A stretch of 64,000 nt of DNA. It comes from Flavobacteriales bacterium. Its GTDB lineage: Bacteria; Bacteroidota; Bacteroidia; Flavobacteriales_D; Crocinitomicaceae. Below, in pieces: positions 54,514 through 63,917 of the stretch. The position numbers and the translations under genes are program-made. The notes beneath the pieces are model-generated. The model did not search any database. It was not told where the DNA came from and was given only the letters and a program-made list of their open reading frames with translations. How positions within the stretch are numbered: position 1 is the first letter of the stretch; every line of letters starts with the position of its first letter. The stretch spans positions 32,094 to 96,093 of the forward strand of contig JADFAL010000008.1 in NCBI GenBank assembly GCA_015665275.1, in the 5' to 3' direction.

Positions 54514-55158
54514 ATGAAAAGTTTATTGATACTCCCTTTAGCGTTTTTCTCACTGATGTCGTGCGCGCAGCAGTCGGGTTCTGAAGATCTAGACAAACCA
54601 AGCCAGGAAACCTTGGATTCTTTGCAAACTGCTTATTTCGCAAGCGGATGTTTCTGGTGTGTAGAAGCGGTTTTCGAATCTGTTGATGGAGTAGCCGAAG
54701 CTGTTTCTGGATATGCAGGAGGTGACAAACCAAACCCCAACTATCAAGTTGTAAGTTCTGGAAACTCACGACACGCAGAAACCGTGAAAGTCTATTACGA
54801 TTCTACGAAGGTTAGTTTCGAAACGTTGGTAGAGGTTTTCTTCAATTCACATGATCCTTCAACGAAAGATTCGCAGGGACCAGATAACGGACCTCAATAT
54901 CGATCTATTGCATTCTACCAGAATGAAAACGAAGCATCTATCATTCGAAAAAAAATTGAAGAGTATAGAGCAGCTGAAACGTTTTCAAGAATCACAACGG
55001 AAGTAACTGAATTGGAGAAGTTTTACGACGCGGAAGATTATCACCAGGATTACGAGCGTTTGCACCCAAATCAGGGATACATCAAAAGCGTATCGATTCC
55101 TAGATTGAATAAATTCAAAAAGAAGATGCCGTGGGTATTGAAGGACGGAGTTCACTAG
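54514..55158 (+). CDS. msrA: Peptide methionine-S-sulfoxide reductase MsrA, lipoprotein form
   Basis: The 214-aa protein has a lipoprotein signal peptide (LAFFSLMSC, Cys17), then MsrA: AYFASGCFWCVEAVFESVDGV with the catalytic Cys in GCFWC, GYAGGDKPNPNYQVVSSGNSRHAE, and the GPDNGPQYRSIAF and ED-YHQDYERLHPNQGY segments. It reduces methionine-S-oxide in proteins, here probably in the periplasm attached to a membrane. The C-terminal resolving Cys seen in some MsrA is absent. Confidence 0.95.
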   Translation: MKSLLILPLAFFSLMSCAQQSGSEDLDKPSQETLDSLQTAYFASGCFWCVEAVFESVDGVAEAVSGYAGGDKPNPNYQVVSSGNSRHAETVKVYYDSTKVSFETLVEVFFNSHDPSTKDSQGPDNGPQYRSIAFYQNENEASIIRKKIEEYRAAETFSRITTEVTELEKFYDAEDYHQDYERLHPNQGYIKSVSIPRLNKFKKKMPWVLKDGVH

Positions 55159-55275
55159 CCCAACTTTAAAGGATTCTTGTGATCCATAACATTTGAGTGC
55201 TACTCATGACAAATGCTAGCTAGGTAAATGGAGATGTAACAGGAATTCCATTTCTTTGACTCAAAGAAGGAATCT

Positions 55276-55923
55276 ATGGGGAAACTAAAAACGGTAATAA
55301 TCGAAGATGAATTCTTCGCAGCAGACCATTTGTCTGGTTTAATTACCCGATTGGGATACCAAGTGCAGGGCATTTATCACAGCGGCGAATCTTTTCTTCG
55401 AGATACCAATTGGGATTTCGATGTAGCAATCGTAGATATTTTCCTTTCCGAAGAAATGTTAGGACTGGAAGTTGCTCAAATTATTCAAGAGCACCAGCGA
55501 CCGTTTATATTTCTAACGGCAAACAAGGACCATGTAACATTGAAAAAGGCGGCAATGCTGAGTCCAAAAGCATACATTAGTAAGCCGTTCAATGAGAACG
55601 ATATTGCCGCAGCTTTGGAAATCATCAATGCTGATCGAAGTGAGAGCATTAAAGTAAGAGGTCCTTTTGGGGCTCAGGAAATACATCCAAATGATATCAT
55701 TTTTGTAAAATCGGATGGCTCTTATATCGAAATACAAACGACCAAAAAGAAGTTTGTTCAACGCAAATTACTGAAGGAAATTGAAATGGAACTTCCGGCA
55801 AATTTTGTCCGAAGTCATCGCTCTTATATCGTCAATTTGAACTACGTGGACGAGAAACGATCCGACGAAATCAAAGCCAACGGTCATTCGATTCCTGTAT
55901 CACGAGGCCATCATCGATTCTGA
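55276..55923 (+). CDS. LytTR-family response regulator
   Basis: The 215-aa protein has a receiver domain (residues 1-125; acidic pair IIEDE near residue 7-11, phosphoacceptor Asp in VAIVDIFLS, Thr/Lys switch residues in FLTANKD and YISKPF) and a LytTR DNA-binding domain (about 130-215; KSDGSYIEIQTTKKKF, NFVRSHRSYIVNL, HSIPVSRGHHRF). Its likely partner kinase gene is convergent and overlaps it by 24 bases, but that gene carries two stop codons. Confidence 0.93.
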   Translation: MGKLKTVIIEDEFFAADHLSGLITRLGYQVQGIYHSGESFLRDTNWDFDVAIVDIFLSEEMLGLEVAQIIQEHQRPFIFLTANKDHVTLKKAAMLSPKAYISKPFNENDIAAALEIINADRSESIKVRGPFGAQEIHPNDIIFVKSDGSYIEIQTTKKKFVQRKLLKEIEMELPANFVRSHRSYIVNLNYVDEKRSDEIKANGHSIPVSRGHHRF

Positions 55924-57567
55924 CTTTGCGGTTTCAAACTTGAAGCTGTAAACTCCTTCCTCTTGATTCAACTCATACTCGGCACCACCAATACGGTTCA
56001 CCAATCCTTTGATTAATTGAATTCCTGTACCTGGTTGGGAGTGCTCGTCATGTTTAGAATGATCTCTGTAAATAAATTCCCAGCCGCTGTTAGTTGACTT
56101 CACAGCAATTGAAATCGGTTGCAACTTCTCCTTAGAGTGTTCAATGGTGTTGGAAAGCATTTCATTCAAAATCAATCCGAAATAGACGATGCGTTCGCTT
56201 CGAATATGAATTTGATCGATATCAACTTCTATGGCATATTTAATTTCCATTTGACGGTATTGTTCTATCAATTCATTGAAGTAGAATTTCAACTCTACGA
56301 ATTCATTATGCGTATCAACGTAAAGGTGTTTGTGCAACGTAGAAATTGTTTGAATTTTCCCTTAGATACTTTGAATTATATCTGTACGAGAGTGTTCAAT
56401 CCCCTTCTTGGTAAACTCAAGCATGGAGATAATCATTTGCAGATTATTCTTAATTCGATGATTGCTTTCTACAATAAGCATTTCGTACTTCTTGTTAAGT
56501 ACATTCAACTCTTTAACATTTCGATTGAGTTTGAGTTTCAATCGACGCTCTCTAAACAAAATGATTGCGCCCAGCAACAGTAGAAGAAGTAAAATGATGG
56601 AAAAGAACACGTATTGATTGAGTTCGTAACGTTGAAGATCCAATGCTGCCTGTTTTTCAATTGCCTCCTTTTTGAATCGTTCGGTATCATGAATATTTGT
56701 AAACGCAGCCATTTGGGTTGTGTTCTTCTTTGCATGAAAATCAGAGGTTGAAGCATGCGCAAGTTCGCTCCAAGAATACCCGTTGATCGTATCGCCTTCT
56801 GCGGTTTTCACGTTGCCTATCAGACGATAAATTCCTGCTTGTAACTGATACCATTCATTCCCTTCTAGTTTCTCAAGTATTTGAGGATATAACTCATTGA
56901 AGGCATCAATTTCACCCTTCCAAATCTTGGTGATCAGAATGTTTCGCATAACCCACAATTCATTCTCGGTATCTCCAACACTGCGAAAAATGTCGGCGGC
57001 CATTTTCAGGTTTCTTTCGGCTTTTGAGAATAATTGTGCTTCAGTCACCAAATCTCCAGCATTGCCCGCTCGATCGGCCATTTCCGATTGCTTATATCCA
57101 AGTTCGTTGCGTAAACTCGCTTCTTCAGTAAAAATTCCGTAGTGCTTCGCGAGTCGAATTCCTTCATTTAGAATGTTAAGCAAAGAATCGTTGTCTACGT
57201 CTGAAAATGCAACAATATCTTGCCTATATATCGCAGCCATTCGACCCAATTTTTTGACGTGTAATTCTGGGTATTTTTTTGTGTTTTCGAGTTCTTCTAG
57301 TATGGTCATTCCTCTTCTAAAATGTTCCGTCTTCCTAAAGGTTTCCGCCTTCATTATAGAAGCTTTGATAAAATTGGTCTGATCTTTATCATCGGCCGTT
57401 TCTTCAATAATTTCATCTAACTTTTGAAGACATTCTCCCTAGAGTCCTGCGTCATCCAATTGCTCTACATCCTCAAATAGCTTCTCTATTTTCTGCGATT
57501 GCGCATATATGGAAGTACTTATTCCCAATACACACAATAACAGTAGGCATTTTACCATCTTCGTCAT
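55900..57567 (-). pseudogene. Histidine kinase (HisKA_2/LytS-type) with two in-frame stops
   Basis: One continuous frame of 555 codons runs from ATG 57567 to the stop at 55900, broken by TAG at 57439-57441 (codon 43) and TAA at 56362-56364. In order it codes for a signal peptide, a TPR-like sensor region, a transmembrane helix (about codons 315-340), the HisKA_2 box SNHRIKNNLQM, and an ATPase domain with NEMLSNTIEH (N box) and GTGIQLIKGLVNRIGG (G box). The sequence on both sides of each stop is normal (AGL-stop-GECLQKL; IQSI-stop-GKIQTIS). So the damage is two point mutations with no frameshift, which is recent. Confidence 0.88.
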
Positions 57568-57779
57568 ACGCGCAAAATTACATTTTTCTCTTTCGTTATT
57601 TTTCTCTCTTTTAAAGCGCTAACAACGTATTCTGCCTATTCACGACAAAAACATTGAATGTGCGAATGAAGGAATAAAAGAGGAGACCCGTTCACCAATT
57701 GTTCTTCCCGAAACTATTTCCTGATTTTACTCATTTTTTAGACGCTTCATTAATGCGATCTTTAGGGAAAACAAAGACC

Positions 57780-58142
57780 ATGAGAATAGAAGATTATATG
57801 AGTTCCCCGGTGATGATTACGCAACGAAATGTAAGCATTCAACATTTGAAAGATATGCTGACGCGTAAGGGATTAAGTGCCGTTCCGGTTTTGGAAGAAG
57901 ATGGAACGATTACTGGAATTGTGACTTCAAATGATTTGGTACGCGCCAATAATGAAGACGCGGTAGTTCAGGATATCATGTCGGATCGGGTGCATATTGT
58001 TATGAAAAACAATCGCGTGAAAGATGCTGCCGGAATGATGGTAAAAAACAATGTTCATCATCTTGTTGTGATGGATGAAGGTAAGGTTGTAGGCATGATT
58101 AGTTCTATGGACATTATGAAGGTGTTTTCGGAAACAGCTTGA
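57780..58142 (+). CDS. CBS-domain protein
   Basis: This 120-aa protein is a pair of CBS domains (MRIEDYMSSPVMITQ ... LKDMLTRKGLSAVPVLEEDGTITGIVTSNDL, then VQDIMSDRVHIV ... MMVKNNVHHLVVMDEGKVVGMISSMDI). CBS pairs bind adenosine nucleotides or SAM and regulate a partner, but here the domain stands alone. The ATG at 57780 matches the CBS start; an upstream TTG/ATG extension would be without homology. Its partner cannot be told from context. Confidence 0.88.
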   Translation: MRIEDYMSSPVMITQRNVSIQHLKDMLTRKGLSAVPVLEEDGTITGIVTSNDLVRANNEDAVVQDIMSDRVHIVMKNNRVKDAAGMMVKNNVHHLVVMDEGKVVGMISSMDIMKVFSETA

Positions 58143-58232
58143 GGGCCTTTAAATAATCATTTCTATCTTGTTAAATGAATTGTGGTGGTGGTCTTTGCTA
58201 GACTTTCACATAACGAGATTTAGTCAGTATAT

Positions 58233-58646
58233 ATGAGTGCGTTTCATTATGCGTTTAAGGTAAAAGATATTGAGTCAACACGGAAGTTCTATGTTGAAAT
58301 TTTAGGATGTAAGGAAGGAAGATCGACCGCTTCGTGGATTGATTTTAACTTCTTTGGCAATCAACTTTCCGGACATGTAAGTGATTCTATTCCTGAGTTG
58401 GATTATTGCGGAAAAGTGGATGGAATAAGTGTTCCTATACCTCATTTTGGCTGTTTGCTAGATCATGCCACTTTCGAAAGAATTCAAAGAAAACTGGAAG
58501 CTGAAAACATCGAATTTGTCGTAAAGCCACAATTGCGGTACGAGGGAAAAGTGGGAGAACAAATGACAATGTTTGTCTTTGATTTTAGCGGCAATCCCAT
58601 TGAGTTTAAATCCTTTTCTTCTCAAGACGACGTGTTTAAGGAATAA
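58233..58646 (+). CDS. VOC-superfamily (glyoxalase-like) protein
   Basis: The 137-aa protein has the two beta-alpha-beta modules of the vicinal oxygen chelate fold: FHYAFKVKDIESTRKFYVEILGCKEGRS and VPIPHFGCLLDHATFERIQRKLE, with a final FDFSGNPIEFKSF. Likely metal ligands are the His near residue 4, His in PIPHFG, and a Glu in PIEFKSF. The reaction (isomerase, dioxygenase or resistance-type) is open. Confidence 0.88.
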   Translation: MSAFHYAFKVKDIESTRKFYVEILGCKEGRSTASWIDFNFFGNQLSGHVSDSIPELDYCGKVDGISVPIPHFGCLLDHATFERIQRKLEAENIEFVVKPQLRYEGKVGEQMTMFVFDFSGNPIEFKSFSSQDDVFKE

Positions 58647-58688
58647 GAATTCAATATCTCTTATTCTGTACTTCTTATTCATAACTGT

Positions 58689-59897
58689 CTACTGCCTTCG
58701 ATTCGCTAACAATGGCGGTGGTTCTCCGTTGAATGGGTTCCATCGACTAATACTTTTCGCTTCCATTCCTTTGGCGCGCATTACGGCACGATCTCCAAAA
58801 CGGTCACGGATGTGATCCATCGCTTTGTATAAATCCAAAACTTTAGGATCTTCAAATAAAGTGATTTGATGGGCACCTTCTACCAGATGACTAAAACGAA
58901 CACCTATCAACCGAACCAGTACACGGCGGTTGTACAATTTGCGATACAACTCCAGAACTAATGGTAAAATAGTGTAATCGGAAGCACTGTACGGAATCAT
59001 TTTTTGCAAGGTGTACGTTTGGAAATCAGAGTAGCGAATTTTCACAGTAATGCAGGCTGTTAGTTTATTTCCACGTCGCAATTGAAAGACTAGGTTCTCT
59101 GCCATTGCTGTCATAATTCCCTCTAATTTGTTGACATCAATCGTATCCTTATCGAAGGTGCGTTCCGTGGAAATGGATTTTCGTTCTTGGTATTGAATCA
59201 CCGGACTGTTATCAATTCCATTGGCTTTTTTCCAGATGCCGGTTCCGTGTTTTCCTAGTACTTTCTCCATCAGTTCGATAGGCATTTCCTGTACCGTTTG
59301 AATTTTTTTTACGCCCAAATCGCACAATGTTCGGTAGGTTTTGTCGCCCACCATCGGGATCTTCTTTACAGAAAGCGGGGCCAAAAATGGCTTTTCAGTT
59401 CCGGCAATCACGCTAATTTCATTGTTCGGTTTGGCTTCACCCGTAGCGACTTTAGAAACCGTTTTGTTGGTTGACAACCCAAAGGAAATGGGCAATCCAG
59501 ATTCCCGAATGATTTTCTGTCGTAACTCGGAAGAGAATTTCTGACAGCCAAAAAAGCGATCCATTCCAGAGAGATCGAGGTAGAATTCATCCACGGACGT
59601 TTTCTCATAAAGCGGCACCTCTTCCTTGATGATATCGGTGACAATACCAGAATATTTGGAGTACAGTCCAGAATTTCCACGAAGAATGACGGCTTCGGGG
59701 CAAAGTTGTTTGGCCATTCGCATGGGCATCGCCGAGTGAATTCCGAATCGGCGGGCCTCGTAACTACAGGAAGCCACGACCCCTCTGTCGGAGGTGCCTC
59801 CAATAAGAATCGGTCGGTCATTTAGCCGACTGTCTACCAAACGTTCACACGAAACGAAGAAGGTATCAAGATCGAGATGTAGTACTGATTTGCTCAT
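58689..59897 (-). CDS. dinB: DNA polymerase IV (Y family)
   Basis: DinB performs translesion synthesis. The 402-aa protein has LHLDLDTFFVSCERL (first catalytic Asp, residues ~6-20), the VDSRLNDRPILIGG finger, the catalytic pair in YEKTSVDEFYLDLSGMDRFFG near 100-120, the GLSTNKTVSKVATGEAKPN thumb start, and a little-finger domain ending SRWNPFNG. It lacks an obvious beta-clamp binding peptide at the extreme C-terminus. It lies near the short dnaE on the same strand, as in error-prone polymerase cassettes. Confidence 0.95.
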   Translation of the reverse strand: MSKSVLHLDLDTFFVSCERLVDSRLNDRPILIGGTSDRGVVASCSYEARRFGIHSAMPMRMAKQLCPEAVILRGNSGLYSKYSGIVTDIIKEEVPLYEKTSVDEFYLDLSGMDRFFGCQKFSSELRQKIIRESGLPISFGLSTNKTVSKVATGEAKPNNEISVIAGTEKPFLAPLSVKKIPMVGDKTYRTLCDLGVKKIQTVQEMPIELMEKVLGKHGTGIWKKANGIDNSPVIQYQERKSISTERTFDKDTIDVNKLEGIMTAMAENLVFQLRRGNKLTACITVKIRYSDFQTYTLQKMIPYSASDYTILPLVLELYRKLYNRRVLVRLIGVRFSHLVEGAHQITLFEDPKVLDLYKAMDHIRDRFGDRAVMRAKGMEAKSISRWNPFNGEPPPLLANRRQ

Positions 59898-59909
59898 TTA
59901 TTCGTTTTT

Positions 59910-60115
59910 CCTCCCCCTACATCCCTTTGGTCTTCAGAAGCAGTGCTTCTTCTCCTCCCAAAGGGAATAGATTTCGGTTAATGAATTCTATTTTTGGTTT
60001 AAGCCTCCTCCCCCTACCCCCCTCCAAAGGGGGAATTGTTCTCGGTTGAAGACTTTAATCACTCATTTTGAAGGAAGCATTGCCTCCCCCTTTAGAGGGG
60101 GATTCGAGGGGGAGG
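59910..60115. repeat. Family-2 repeat block downstream of the DUF559 gene
   Basis: Three C5/G5 palindrome elements lie here: 59910-59966 (diverged), 60004-60033 (CCCCCCTCCAAAGGGGG core) and 60083-60115 (nested CCTCCCCC/GGGGGAGG). The segment 59961-60047 is a ~87-base direct repeat of 60578-60666 on the other side of the gene. Confidence 0.85.
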
Positions 60116-60130
60116 ACCACAACGGGTCCC

Positions 60131-60496
60131 TCACTCTTCCCTCAAACAATAAACCGTATGAGATAACTGCATCCTGACCGAGTCAAAATCACTCAAAACA
60201 TCTCGTTCTGAAAATCGAATAATTGTGTACCCCTGTCGTTTCAGCCACTCATTTCTAATACTATCATACTCTCCCCTATTTATATGGGAATTCCCATCAA
60301 TTTCTATGATCATTCGAATCTCAGCAGCGAAGAAATCAACAATGTAGTTTCCTATTGACCGTTGTCTTTTGAAACCTACACCCAACTGTTTTCTACTTAG
60401 TAATCTCTTCCATAAAAACTTTTCTGCTTTAGAAACAGATGCATTTCGAAGTGCACGCGCTCTATCGCGCAATGCTTTGTTATAGTGGTTATTCAT
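60131..60496 (-). CDS. DUF559 endonuclease-domain protein
   Basis: This 121-aa protein has the DUF559 (VSR-like, restriction-fold) pattern: RARALRNASVSKAEKFLWKRL, LGVGFKRQRSIGNYIVDFF, the catalytic acidic strand RMIIEIDGNSHI, and YTIIRFSERDVLSD. The PD-(D/E)xK core is seen as D in IVDFF, E in IIEIDG and the following residues. Start at 60496 (MNNHYNK) with an in-frame extension to 60532 unlikely. It is bracketed by family-2 repeats, and its sequence is more AT-rich than neighbours. The cellular role is unknown. Confidence 0.85.
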   Translation of the reverse strand: MNNHYNKALRDRARALRNASVSKAEKFLWKRLLSRKQLGVGFKRQRSIGNYIVDFFAAEIRMIIEIDGNSHINRGEYDSIRNEWLKRQGYTIIRFSERDVLSDFDSVRMQLSHTVYCLREE

Positions 60497-60563
60497 TAGG
60501 TTAAGTTTCCTAATTAAGTTACGGAAAATCATGATGTTTTTCTTTTAATAATTTCGTTTTCTA

Positions 60564-60666
60564 TCCTCCCCCCTTCAAAGGGGGAATAATTTTCGGTCAA
60601 TGAATTCTACTTTTGGCTCAAGCCTCCTCCCCCTAGCCCCCTCCAAAGGGGGAATAGATTTCGGTT
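60564..60666. repeat. Family-2 repeat block upstream of the DUF559 gene
   Basis: Two C5/G5 palindromes (60565-60585 and 60624-60652) are joined by a spacer that matches the downstream block. The 313-base gap 60497-60809 holds these and otherwise nothing that I can support. Confidence 0.85.
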
Positions 60667-60809
60667 TAAAATCATCTCTTATAAAAACGCAAGAAACACA
60701 ACATCGAATCGTTGCAGTGCATACAACCTAACACGCATACCAAAACTACGATGCACATACAACGTCTCAGTTCATGCTCCTTGCGCCTTTTTCCCATAGT
60801 GATTAGGGA

Positions 60810-63800
60810 CTACTCATCTTTTCTATTGGTCCGTTTGCCATAATCTCTTCGTTTGTTCCATGTTGTTTCATTTTTATCCGTTCGTACTTCCGCATAGCGC
60901 GGATCTTCTATAATGGGCATCTTTTCCATGTAACTCGCCTCCACAATCAATGCCTCGTATTCAATGGTCACTTTTCCTTTCACTTTGTACACGCCTCCTC
61001 CGCGAAATCGGTATTTATGGGCCACATCTGGAAAATGCACGGTATCCAACCAGTTTCCCTCCACATCCAAAAAGGTTCCGAAAAACATGTGCTCTCCCCC
61101 CGAAGTTGTAGTGCGCTTGGCATGGATGTAATGCCCCATAATCCAGACTTCCTTGCCGTGGTATTTGGGGAGGTCTTTGGCGAGAACGTGAGGAACTTCA
61201 GTGGGAGTTCGAGTGTGAGTGTGAGTGTGAGTGTGAAGTTGGGCTTCGAGAGCCTCAGTCCGCAATTTTTCCATTTTATTCTTCTCTTCTTCCAGAATGA
61301 GGTTAAAGGGAGAGTAGATCGAGAAACCCAACAGCTCCATCTGATCAAATGCATCTTCTTGCCATGAGTTTTGCAAGTCTGGGATTTCGAATTCTTTGGG
61401 TTTCACACGGAATAAATCGGCCATCAGGATATCTTTTTGTGATTCCTTATTCCATTTCACGTGCGCTTCCCATAAGAGCGTTCTTTTGTCCTTTCCAGTG
61501 AATCGAAGTGCATTGATACGGATGAGAATGACAATCTGTTCCATCGATATGGGGATTCTATCGAGGATGTCATCCAAACCTTCATATGGGCCATTGATTT
61601 CTCGATCTCTCATGATCATCGTGGCGGTTTTCGTGTCAAACGAGTGTAAGAGGTGAAACCCGAGGTAGATGTCTTTTCCCTTCAGGTTCGTATATAAATT
61701 ACTGATGTTGATACATGGCGGATGAATCGTTGCTCCGAACAATCGGGCTTCGTAGACGTACAACTCAGTTCGGTAAAACCCTCCGTAATTGTTGATGGTC
61801 GCCACCATAAATTCCAGCGGATAGTAGGCTTTGAGGTACAAACATTGATAACTCTCCACCGCATAAGACGCGGAATGTCCCTTGGCAAATGCATATCCGG
61901 CAAAGCTTTCCGTCTGCATCCAAACATCCCGCGTCAGTTGGTCATCGTAGCCTTTTGCTCGACAGTTATCAAAAAACTTGCGTTTCACAGCCTGAAATTC
62001 TTCCCGCGATCGGTATTTCCCCGACATTCCCCGACGCATTTTGTCCGCCTCTCCCAAATCAAGTCCGGCGAAGTGGTGTGCTACCTTGATCACATCTTCC
62101 TGATACACCATCACACCGTAGGTTTCTGGCATCAATTTTAACAATACTGGGGGCGCCTCTTTCCGTTTCTCTGGATTGCGAAAACGTTGAATGTACGCCT
62201 GCATCATTCCCGACTTTGAAACGCCCGGACGAATGACAGAGCTCGCTGCTACCAACCCCAAATAGTCGTCAACCCGCAATTTCGTGAGCAACATGCGCAT
62301 GGCTGGAGATTCCACATAAAAACATCCGATGGGCTTGGCTTCAATGAGCATTTCACGAACTTTCGGATCCTTTTTCAGCATCGTCATGTTGTGAATATCG
62401 ATCTCAATATGCGGATCGTTGGCCTGAACAATCTCCAGTGTGTCTTTGATTTTACTCAACCCCCGTTGACTCAGAATATCGAATTTGTACAAGCCGACAT
62501 CTTCAGCAATGTGCATATCGAATTGAATGGTAGGATATCCCTTGGGCGGTAAAAATGTGCCCGAAAATGCTGCAATCGGTTTCTCTGAAACGATAATTCC
62601 GCTGGCATGAACGCTCAAATGACTGGGAAATCCGTGGATGTATTTTGAGTACTTCACCACTAACGATGAAAGATGATTCAGTTCCCAGGAATGCACACTA
62701 CCTTTCGAGAGTTTGTCAATCTCTTCTTTCGGCAATCCAAACACTTTTCCCAGTTCCCGAATCACTGCTCGATCCTTGAAGGTATTGTAGGTTGCTACCA
62801 GAGCAACATTGTTGAATCGTTCGAAGATGTAACGCGTCACGTCTTCCCGATCGCGCCACGAAAAATCGATATCAAAGTCCGGTGGATTCTGGCGATACAG
62901 ATTGATAAATCGTTCGAAATAAAGGTCCAATTCGATGGGATCTACATCGGTGATACGTAATAAATAAGCCACAACGCTATTCGCCCCGCTTCCCCGACCC
63001 ACATAGAAATAACCCTTGCTTCGTGCGTATTTTACGATGTCCCAATTCATGAGAAAATACGAGACAAATCCCATTTGTTTGATGGTGTCTAATTCCTTTC
63101 GGATTCGGGCATAAACTTCGTCCGTTATATTCGGATATCGGTAGAACAATCCTTCGTTGCACAGCCGCTCCAACAAGGCGAGATCGTTTTCTTCACTATC
63201 GGTGTAATATTTTTGATTTTGAGGAATCACATCCGGTGTAAACGAAAACGAAATCTTACAGGCGTCAAGGATAGACTTGGTATTTTCAACCAGATCTGGA
63301 AATTCACCAAACCTACGGTGCAATGCTTCTCTACTCCACAAAACATCCCCCTCTTTTGCCTGCTCCGTAGCGGGCAACTTACTCAGGAGGGTATTCAAAT
63401 CAATGGCACGCAATAATCGATGTGCATTGAAATCCTTCTTGTGACGGAAGGTCGCCGGTTGCAAAATCACCATCCGGGAAGTATCCAGTTTGTTCAGTCG
63501 GATTTGCGGTAAATCTTCCGAGCGCACTCCAATATATTCACAGCGTTTGAGTTCGCGCTCCTCTCCTTTTTTGAATGGGTAGATAGTAACTGTGTTTTTC
63601 AACTGAGGCGCTTCATCCGGGAATGGCATTTCTTCATGTAACATTTGGGAGAGGTACACATTGATGGCTTCAAAACCTTCGTTGTTTCGCGCAAGGAGAA
63701 TAAATTGTTGGTCCACACCATTACGAAAGTCAACTCCCAATACTGGATCGATTTCCAATTTCGGTGCTTCTCTCAGCAGTTCCAAACAGGCAGATGTGGT

Positions 63801-63917
63801 ATTAATGTCCGTTACCGCGAATCGGAAACAGTCATTATTTTTTGCTTCTTCTGCCAATTCTTTTGGCGACATAGCCCCATACCGCAAACTGTAATACGTG
63901 TGCGCATTCAAATACAT
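60810..63917 (-). CDS. DNA polymerase III alpha subunit, short second-type DnaE
   Basis: The 1035-aa protein (start 63917, MYLNAHTYYSL) has a PHP domain (1-~200, with HTYYSLRYG), the C-family polymerase palm (SYFLMNWDIV ... GRGSGANSVVAYLLRIT and PDFDIDFSWRDREDVTRYI with the catalytic Asp pair), fingers (YPTIQFDMH, GMMQAYIQRFRNPEKR, VMVYQEDVIKVA), and a C-terminal OB domain (~920-1000). It is shorter than replicative DnaE of the phylum. The nearby dinB suggests a translesion pair like DnaE2/ImuB. A hexanucleotide repeat and a family-1 repeat sit in the linker before the OB domain. Confidence 0.92.
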   Translation of the reverse strand: MYLNAHTYYSLRYGAMSPKELAEEAKNNDCFRFAVTDINTTSACLELLREAPKLEIDPVLGVDFRNGVDQQFILLARNNEGFEAINVYLSQMLHEEMPFPDEAPQLKNTVTIYPFKKGEERELKRCEYIGVRSEDLPQIRLNKLDTSRMVILQPATFRHKKDFNAHRLLRAIDLNTLLSKLPATEQAKEGDVLWSREALHRRFGEFPDLVENTKSILDACKISFSFTPDVIPQNQKYYTDSEENDLALLERLCNEGLFYRYPNITDEVYARIRKELDTIKQMGFVSYFLMNWDIVKYARSKGYFYVGRGSGANSVVAYLLRITDVDPIELDLYFERFINLYRQNPPDFDIDFSWRDREDVTRYIFERFNNVALVATYNTFKDRAVIRELGKVFGLPKEEIDKLSKGSVHSWELNHLSSLVVKYSKYIHGFPSHLSVHASGIIVSEKPIAAFSGTFLPPKGYPTIQFDMHIAEDVGLYKFDILSQRGLSKIKDTLEIVQANDPHIEIDIHNMTMLKKDPKVREMLIEAKPIGCFYVESPAMRMLLTKLRVDDYLGLVAASSVIRPGVSKSGMMQAYIQRFRNPEKRKEAPPVLLKLMPETYGVMVYQEDVIKVAHHFAGLDLGEADKMRRGMSGKYRSREEFQAVKRKFFDNCRAKGYDDQLTRDVWMQTESFAGYAFAKGHSASYAVESYQCLYLKAYYPLEFMVATINNYGGFYRTELYVYEARLFGATIHPPCINISNLYTNLKGKDIYLGFHLLHSFDTKTATMIMRDREINGPYEGLDDILDRIPISMEQIVILIRINALRFTGKDKRTLLWEAHVKWNKESQKDILMADLFRVKPKEFEIPDLQNSWQEDAFDQMELLGFSIYSPFNLILEEEKNKMEKLRTEALEAQLHTHTHTHTRTPTEVPHVLAKDLPKYHGKEVWIMGHYIHAKRTTTSGGEHMFFGTFLDVEGNWLDTVHFPDVAHKYRFRGGGVYKVKGKVTIEYEALIVEASYMEKMPIIEDPRYAEVRTDKNETTWNKRRDYGKRTNRKDE
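61211..61262. repeat. (GAGTGT)4 microsatellite plus family-1 repeat in dnaE
   Basis: GAGTGT is repeated four times at 61211-61236 and, on the coding strand, gives an alternating His-Thr run. Eight bases on, 61244-61262 reads CTTCGAGAGCCTCAGTCCG, matching the family-1 element at 45815-45829. Confidence 0.8.

Noticed and set aside
56362-56364. Programmed stop readthrough or recoding in the histidine kinase
   Set aside because: Two different stop codons (TAG and TAA) with no common context and no recoding elsewhere in the window; two ordinary nonsense mutations are simpler.
59910-60666. Insertion sequence or composite transposon around the DUF559 gene
   Set aside because: No transposase gene and no terminal inverted repeats of IS type; the flanks are copies of a short palindromic repeat. 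Kept as a repeat-associated locus only.
61211-61236. CRISPR-like array from the GAGTGT repeats
   Set aside because: Units are six bases with no spacers and lie within dnaE coding sequence; this is a microsatellite.
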